A DNA stretch of 64,000 bases from Areca catechu (lineage: Eukaryota; Streptophyta; Magnoliopsida; Arecales; Arecaceae): the NCBI GenBank assembly GCA_021397845.1, contig CM038039.1, positions 178,162,526 through 178,226,525 of the forward strand. Direction: 5' to 3'. Below, in pieces: positions 57,726-64,000 of this stretch. The notes under the pieces were generated by a model that saw nothing but the letters and a program-made list of their open reading frames with translations, did no database searches and had not been told where the DNA came from. Position 1 is the stretch's first letter. Each line of letters starts with the position of its first letter. The translations under genes were made by a program, and so were the position numbers.

Positions 57726-59470
57726 TGGTGGGGACACCAAGACTAAGACCAAGCATCAAGAACCCATCTAGATCACAGAACAAGGAGAATAGGACCTGCA
57801 CCATCGAGCCGACCCGAGACCGCCAAGCTAACTCGAGACACGGTCGAACTGAATCCCAGGTTCCAAAGATTTCCATAAGTTTCCAGAATTTTTTTCCCTT
57901 TTATTTCAATTTTTTTGCAATTAAAAAGGGAATAAAATCCCATGAAATCTCGTGTAACAAACTCCCCTCGCCACTTCTTAGTATTAGTTTTGTTTTGGTA
58001 ACAAATCCTTGGATTAGTTAACGATTAAACCCATTTTAAGGTTGCTCTGGAAACATCCGTATGACCCTATAAATATGGCTCGCTTGTACGAAGGAATTCA
58101 TGATCAATTGTAAAGAAAACCACCTAGTTTCTTCTTCTCTGATTGCTTCTTCTTCTTGCCTTCATTGCCATGGTGATGTCGAGGGGTGCGAGGCCCTGAC
58201 CCTGCCTTCGTTGCATCCACAACATCAAGGAGCGTGAGGCTCCACCGTAGCCTTTTTATCCTCCCTTCCACATAACTCCACCAACAGATGTGCCTTCCTT
58301 CCATGCCTTCTCTGATCACTGTGCCACCCACCCACGCCTTCACCTACCTCTGCACCACCCTTCCTCGCCATCTCCACGACCACTACTGCCTCTGTCTTCC
58401 CCAAACTCCCTTCCAACCTACCACTCGTTCATCAAAAAAGATAGCCCCCAGATTCCATCGTTCGATATCCCTCCTCCGGCCTCTGTTGCCCGACCCTCCC
58501 TCTTTCCGGTCTTCCTATCACCCAAAACCTTCCTCCTCCGGTCTTCCCATCATTTGGAAGCCTCCTCCGATCTTCTGTCGTCCATGAACCTTCCTCGATT
58601 CTCCATCACCCAGACTCCCTCCTTCGACCTCCCATGCTCGAACTCCATCCTCTAGCCTCCCACGCCTGAACTCCCTCCTCCGGATCCCATTGGAAGACTC
58701 GCTCCTCCGATCTTTGTTGCCGGATCTCACTCCCCCATGGAGATCGCCACGATGCCAACTCTCCATGGAAGTCTCGCTCAAATCTAGCATGCCTCCCCTA
58801 TTCCATAGCTCCCAACTCCTCCTCCCGGTTGACTGCTCTGCTTCCACCGAAGTCTGACATCTTCATCCACCCTCGAAGATCGCCCGATGCCATCTTCTCT
58901 GAGCTATTGCCCCGCGAAGCTTTCGCCCAGCTTCTAACCTACGTCACATGTTCCACAAAGCTTTTGGTTTCATATATTTTTATTTGGGTCATGTTTTGTT
59001 TTTGGGCCATGTGTTTTGGTTTGGGCTCTTTCATTTAATCCTTGATTAAAACCTTGTAGGGTCCCTCTTCCGGTATCGAGCCTTTGAAGGGAGCCCGACC
59101 ATCAACCAAGCCCCTGATGCCTTTTGTTGGATGGCTGATCATTGATCTTCCAGGCCGCATCATCCGAGGATAAGTGAACTCATCATGCTGGAAATAGTTA
59201 TTACTGTCGTAGGGTTTATTTTTTCCTTCCTTGCTTTTGATCTGAAACTTTGAAATACATGCATGTCGTTGATCAGGGGTTTCTCAATCTCAGAGTCCTG
59301 GTTCTTTTTTATTTTATTTGGTTCTTTCTCATTTTATTGAGCCTAGTATGAGGGAATGCATGACTTAAAATCTACCATATTTGAATGTTCCTCTAAATCT
59401 GTGTTTATTATAAGCATCGATATTCGTATAGGTTTTTTAGGATAATTTTTATGCATGTCATCCCCCATCA
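57726..59470 (+). repeat. E: 3' LTR
   Basis: It starts TGGTGGGGACACC and ends CCCCCATCA (1745 bp). Its distal part matches 46602-47552. The proline- and serine-rich frames at 58288-58655 are LTR text. Confidence 0.85.
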
Positions 59471-59472
59471 CT

Positions 59473-60010
59473 GTATCTCCGGAGCTCGACCCCGGGAAGC
59501 ATAAGCACGACCTCGTTTAGGAGCTCGACCCTGGATGGGAGCTTACCTCAACCAGGTGCTCGCCCTCGACAGAATGGAGGAAGCTTTATCTCGGGAGCTC
59601 GACCCTGGGAAGTGGGATCACAACCTCGGTCGAGTGCTCGACCTCGGATGGGAGCTGACATCGGTTAGGGGTTCGACCTCAACAGAATGGGGGGAGCTCT
59701 ATCTCGAGAGCTCGACCATAGAAAGCGGGAGCATGACCTCCGTCGGGAGCTTGACCCCGAATGGGAGATGACCTCGTCCAGGGGCTCTACCTCGGCAAAA
59801 TGGGGTGAGCTTTATCTCAGGAGCTCGACCCCAAGAAGTGAGAGCACGACCTTGGCCAAGAGCTCGACCCCGGGTAGGAGCTAACCTCGACCCAGGGGTT
59901 GACCTCGGAAGGAGGGGGAGCTCTATCTTGGGAGCTCAACCCTATAAGGTGGGAGAGCTGCCTTGGCCGAGGGCTCCACTCTGGAAGGTGAGAGCGCGCT
60001 CCAAGTGCTA
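59473..60010 (+). repeat. Tandem repeat, about 112-bp unit, 4.8 copies
   Basis: Units start at about 59473, 59588, 59701, 59813 and 59923 with TATCTCGGGAGCTCGACC or near variants. Each contains a second GAGCTCGACC-like half about 50-55 bp on. It is GC-rich, unlike its surroundings. Open frames across it arise from its composition. It may be part of another LTR; nothing here proves that. Confidence 0.85.
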
Positions 60011-60791
60011 GGGTGGCTCAACATCGGATCTATGTTTGGTCAACGCATCCAGGTGGCACTTTCCACCAGTGTGGCTGCCTGCTGGTGCCGTCATGGATTC
60101 CATGTTAGCGATAATGCCACATCAACATTACTATGGACATAGACTCAAGGACTTAACTAGTTAGGTTACATAGGTTTATACCTTTACTACAAAGGCTGAT
60201 ATATCCTATATAAGTGAACACCCTACTCCTACAGTGAATATACTATAGCTAATGAATACCAAATGATTCCGAATGGCTAGGGACCATGCTTATTGCTATC
60301 AAACCATAGTAACCTCAGTATGAGTAGCCGAGATAATAGGTTAAGGAATTACTCACATAACTATAGTATTTAAGAAATCATTGATGTGTGAGTAGACATC
60401 TAGAGACTTCTCGAATTTGATCATGCTTAGTGCCATTGTTCACTAACAATGACTTCCACTCTCGCTCCAATATCTCAATACTATAGAGTCAAGACTCTTT
60501 AACCCAGAACGAAGGCGATCATGCCCCAATCTTGATGGATCGATCACCATCCTCATGATGATCCAATGATTGGATGCTTTTAGGAGTTAATCTATAATGA
60601 TACATATCTCAAGTCCTCAATTTATGAAAATATATGTCATTATCCATTTAACTCCATGGATGATTTATAGACAAATTCATTATTAATGAAAAGAATAAAG
60701 CCCAATTTTATTGATTTTAATGAATTAAGTATAAAATTATGTCCTAAAAAAGTTACAACGTATCATGCCAACTTGGTTTGTAGAGCATACA
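60011..60791 (-). repeat. P: copia 3' LTR (left boundary uncertain)
   Basis: Non-coding AT-rich text ending GAGCATACA at 60791, so the minus strand starts TGTATGC. It adjoins a purine tract of the P internal region. The left end was not found; the first 100 bp may belong to the repeat before it. Confidence 0.5.
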
Positions 60792-61268
60792 ACTAATAAT
60801 CTTCCACTTGCACTAAAGCCTATTGGCCATATATCTAACTCCCATCCTTTCAAGGTGAATTCTTCCGCTGGCTCAATAGCTTCATCAATAAGTCTACCAC
60901 ATTATCCACGGAATCTACTCTTCGCATCTCTATATACTTCTTTTTGAGAGAGTCGCGTATGATATAAAATCACTGCTCGATGTGCTTGGACTTCCGATGA
61001 GACCTAGGCTCCTTAGCAAGGGCATGGCACCATTATTATAATAGTATAAGGAGATCGCATCTGATTGCATCACTCCAAGCTTTGCAATGAATTTCTTATA
61101 CGAGAAGGCTTCCTTTGTAGCTTCAGAGATAGGATGTTCTCAGCAATGATGGGTTGCTTAGAACTTTTTCAGCTAATAGAACCACCATTGCATAAAAATA
61201 TACATCTTGATGTAGACCTTCTTATTGGTGAACCCAGGTCGGCCAAGCCTGAGCGGCACTGGCTGATA
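60792..61268 (-). pseudogene. P: end of copia polyprotein (RNase H)
   Basis: The minus strand has GTGCAAGTGGAAGATTA (purine tract, about 60797-60813) and upstream of it RNase H text: GGSIS, a stop, KSSKQPIIAE near 61190-61140, and weak similarity to the usual C-terminal block. This is a different copia family from A, B, C and Q, as both the tract and the LTR differ. It is cut at 61268 by the LTR of Q. Confidence 0.6.
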
Positions 61269-63138
61269 CATGAAATTTAAAACTTTTCTAAACTGCATGA
61301 TGTAGTGGAAGGAGATAAAATAATTTTATCTAACATGTTAATCTAATTAACACTGGTCCTACATAGATCTTTATGCATATATAGTAATGCATGTATGAAG
61401 TCAAGCAAGCAAAACATGTAATTCATTGAACCATTCTTTGAATCACACACAAGGGTGTTGAAGATCATTTCTTCAGACCCATAAGATAAAAGTACAAACC
61501 TTTTATCCGAGGTGACGATCACAAGGAGGGGAGGTACTTCAAGAATGAGCAATAGCCTCAAGTGTAGCACAAGCATCCTGCCTCTACAGGTTGTTCACAC
61601 CGAGGTAAGGGGATTCTTCTGCTTCATTCAAGGTGCTAGTCTCTCCAAAAATTCTATGGCAGCAATGGACTCTTTCTTCAACTCGAAGAAACTGTTGCTA
61701 AATAATGGTGGAACAAAGCTACCCAAGGACCCTTCCAAGAATGCTCTATCCCAAACCTTCAATAGAAGGTATGCACACAAGAATTCCAAACCCCAAACCT
61801 CACACAACCAATCTCTCATGTAAGACCACTGCCAGGTCAAGACAAGATCTCTCTAACCAAGAAAAAATGGCAGAGTCTCAACTTGAGAGTGGAAAGGAAT
61901 GATTCGTTCTTCAGCCCACACAAAATAGCCTTTTTAATAATACCATAATGAAGAGTTAATGAGAGATAAATAGGAGGTTTGGAGTCTCTTGGAATTCCTG
62001 TAGGTTACAAGATCTTTAGAATTTGGCAACGTAGTTGATTAAAACCCCTAGATGCCAAAATTAAGTGCCATAACTCTTATAACCCTTAATGAAGCATCCT
62101 TGGATTTTTCAGCAAATCCCATCAGATAGGTCGACTCGCCTCTGGTCGACTCTATTGGAAGTTTTTACAACTTATTGTCAAACTTGTCTGGAATGATTCC
62201 CAATCATTCCCAGGCCAACAAATCAACAAGAAACACTAGGGTGTGTGACCCCGTATGTTCAAACACTAAACTGAAAGCATAAGATCTTTTTCAGTACTAG
62301 CCAAAGTTGCTATCTAGCAATGACACCCGGCAATCGGATAGGTCGAAGGTTGCAAAGCAACCAGAACCTGTCGAATATGTAATACCACCGAACTTATTCC
62401 TTTAACCTTTTAATGCTTCGGATGGCTTAGGATTAAACTGCCCAACCCTAATCAGTCCATCTCAATATGTTTCAAACAAAGAATCCCTATAACTCCTTAC
62501 AAGGAATGCACTGGCCAAGGTCTTTCTCAATTGAGACATATTAAGCATTCAATCCAAACCATTTAGAGTGGTCAATCCTATCTTGATCCTACTATCGCTA
62601 CACAAGTACATGACTTTATCTAGCGACCTTCCATCATCGAGTTAGAAATCTGGATAGTCCGGCACCTAAGCATAGTGAGTTGCTTGCAAGCTTCCACAGT
62701 GATCTCAAGTCAGAGGAATAATTCATGTCCACATTCTAATGCAAAACTTCCCTTTGGCAGAAAGAGAATCTTGAATAAGAGTCACGCTCAGTGAAGTGTC
62801 CAACACAACACCTGATGTCACACCAGCATCTCCATGCTACTTGGTTAAGAGGACGACCAACATACATGACATTAATGACCTACACTTGATACACCCTCAT
62901 CCTGAAACAGCATATCCTTTGGTCACGAACCAGTTTATGAACTACATGATGCATCCTCTCTGCATCACATACAAGGTAGCTCAAAGGACATCATTACACA
63001 AAAGTTCAATTAGGAAGATGTCATGAGATGAACAACAAGAATAAACTTTTTATTCAATTCAATAATTCAATACATATACATGAGTCGCACAACCATCTAC
63101 AACCTAGATGATTGGCTTTGGAAAACACAATCCCAACA
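61269..63138 (-). repeat. Q: copia 3' LTR
   Basis: The plus text starts TGAAATTT at 61269 (likely) and ends CCCAACA at 63138, as in C. Blocks such as TCGGATAGGTCGAAG and CAAGTACATGAC match the C LTR at moderate divergence. The stem-loop at 62947-62967 has changed arms. Confidence 0.82.
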
Positions 63139-64000
63139 ACTCCCACCTGGACTAAAGCCAATCAAAACAAAATCTAATTCCCATCTTCCATTTGCAATCA
63201 TCAAACTCTTGCACTTTAATGGCTTTTGGGAAGGCGTTGGCCAAGTTCTCTTTACCATCGATCTTCAGAAGCTCGATGTCATCTCATTCAATAATCTCCC
63301 GGACAAGGTGATAACGATACAGAATGTGCTTAGCCCGCTGATGTGATTTCGGCTCTTTGACTTGTGCAATGGCTCCAGTGCTATCACAATACACAAAAAT
63401 AGGACCATCCATGAAAGGTGCCACTCCTAGCTAGCTTAGGAACTTTCATAACCACACAGACACCTTTGCTGCATCCGATGCTGCAATATACTCCACCTCA
63501 CAAATAAAATCGGCCACTGTATATTGTTTGGAACTTTTCTAGAAGATTGCTTCACCATTTAAGGTAAACACAAAACCAGACACACTCTTACTATCATCAC
63601 TATCCAACTAAAAACTGCAGTCAGTATACCCCACAAGTTTTAAGTCAGAATCTCCATCAATAAGTTATTTGTCTTTTGTATTTCTAAATACTTAAGGATG
63701 TTCTTAACAACTTTTCAATGAGCTTCACCTAGGTCAGGCTGGTATCTGCTCACTACCCTTAGTGAGTATGCAACATCTGCTCTAGTACATAATATAGCAC
63801 ATATAATAGAACCTAAGGCCGAAGCATATGAAATCCTACTCATATGCTCTCTTTTCTCAAGAGTTGTCGTACAATCCTTCTTGGAAAGAGTAATTCCATG
63901 ACCTATAGAAAGATAGTCCCTTTTGTAATTCTCCATGCTAAACTGCTTCAGCACAATGTCTAAGTTCATAGATTGGGATAGTCCCAGAAGCCTCTTGGAT
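63139..64000 (-). pseudogene. Q: copia RT connection domain and RNase H (cut by window edge)
   Basis: After the purine tract (minus strand CAGGTGGGAGT) the minus frame reads RNase H pieces equivalent to C 31527-32300. The frame 63969-63715 gives VLKQFSMENYKRDYLSIGHG, TLSKKDCTTTLEKREHMSRI and CTRADVAYSLRVVSRYQ, the RT connection domain. Several stops occur. It continues beyond the window. It is the fourth member of the A/B/C family. Confidence 0.85.

Larger units (their letters stand above)
46602..59470 (+). mobile_element. E: non-autonomous gypsy derivative, split by D
   Basis: It has a partial 5' LTR (46602-47552), two primer-site motifs, a leader split by D, ORF1 55288-56895, ORF2 to 57725 and 3' LTR 57726-59470. 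The first 776 bp of the 5' LTR are missing where F adjoins. It lacks protease, RT, RNase H and most of integrase. Its Gag keeps a capsid domain, unlike D, H and J. Confidence 0.88.

Noticed and set aside
59535..60011. Charged open frames (59535, 59687, 59805) as a repeat protein gene
   Set aside because: The unit is about 112 bp, not a multiple of three, so the frames rotate between units.
1..64000. CRISPR arrays, bacterial operons or an integrated pararetrovirus
   Set aside because: No spaced short repeats, no bacterial-type genes, and no movement-protein or coat-protein text was seen; all RT fragments are copia or gypsy.

Overview
This 64 kb window is plant (angiosperm) nuclear DNA made almost entirely of LTR retrotransposons. 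I found no host gene, no rRNA or tRNA gene, and nothing bacterial. The evidence for a plant is Ty1/copia and Ty3/gypsy elements with 0.7-2.3 kb LTRs, primer-binding sites of the form TGGTATCAGAGC (plant initiator Met-tRNA), chromovirus-type integrase tails with chromodomains, and a Tat-lineage gypsy element with a second RNase H. The species cannot be told from this; a large-genome monocot is a guess only. I use letters for the elements.

Layout: K (tail of a gypsy element, minus, 1-1320); L (solo-type LTR, minus, 1321-3107); M (decayed Tat-lineage gypsy, minus, 3108-17613) with copia element A (plus, 5493-15606) inserted between its protease and RT; J (gypsy derivative, minus, 17614 to about 45475). 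J carries copia B (plus, 17926-27603) in its 3' LTR and gypsy derivative H (plus, 28465-43779) in its integrase tail, and H carries copia C (minus, 29341-39108) in its 5' LTR. Then come F (5'-truncated LTR, plus, to 46601), E (gypsy derivative, plus, 46602-59470) with D (minus, 48167-55199) in its leader, a 112-bp tandem repeat (59473-60010), P (copia 3' end, minus) and Q (copia, minus, running off the window). Five insertions are supported by matching 5-bp target-site duplications: A GCATG, B ACTCT, C CCCAG, D TACTA, H ATAAA. The order M > J > H > C is nesting four levels deep.

Two family groups dominate. A, B, C and Q belong to one copia family with LTRs of about 1.9-2.3 kb, a leader of about 1.5 kb and one gag-PR-IN-RT-RNase H reading frame, all damaged. 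D, E, H and J are gypsy elements of one group. They have lost protease, RT, RNase H and most of integrase at what looks like the same junction, but keep an ORF1 (gag-like start, acidic linker, unrecognised region, scrap of the integrase core) and a separate ORF2 (integrase C-terminus plus chromodomain). They look like a non-autonomous lineage that spread after the deletion, using enzymes supplied in trans. The gypsy and copia leaders also share a hairpin-like module (TGGCCAA...TTGGTGTCTA followed by CACCTACCTGG). I judge these two observations the best candidates for something undescribed. All alignments, counts and boundaries were made by eye.
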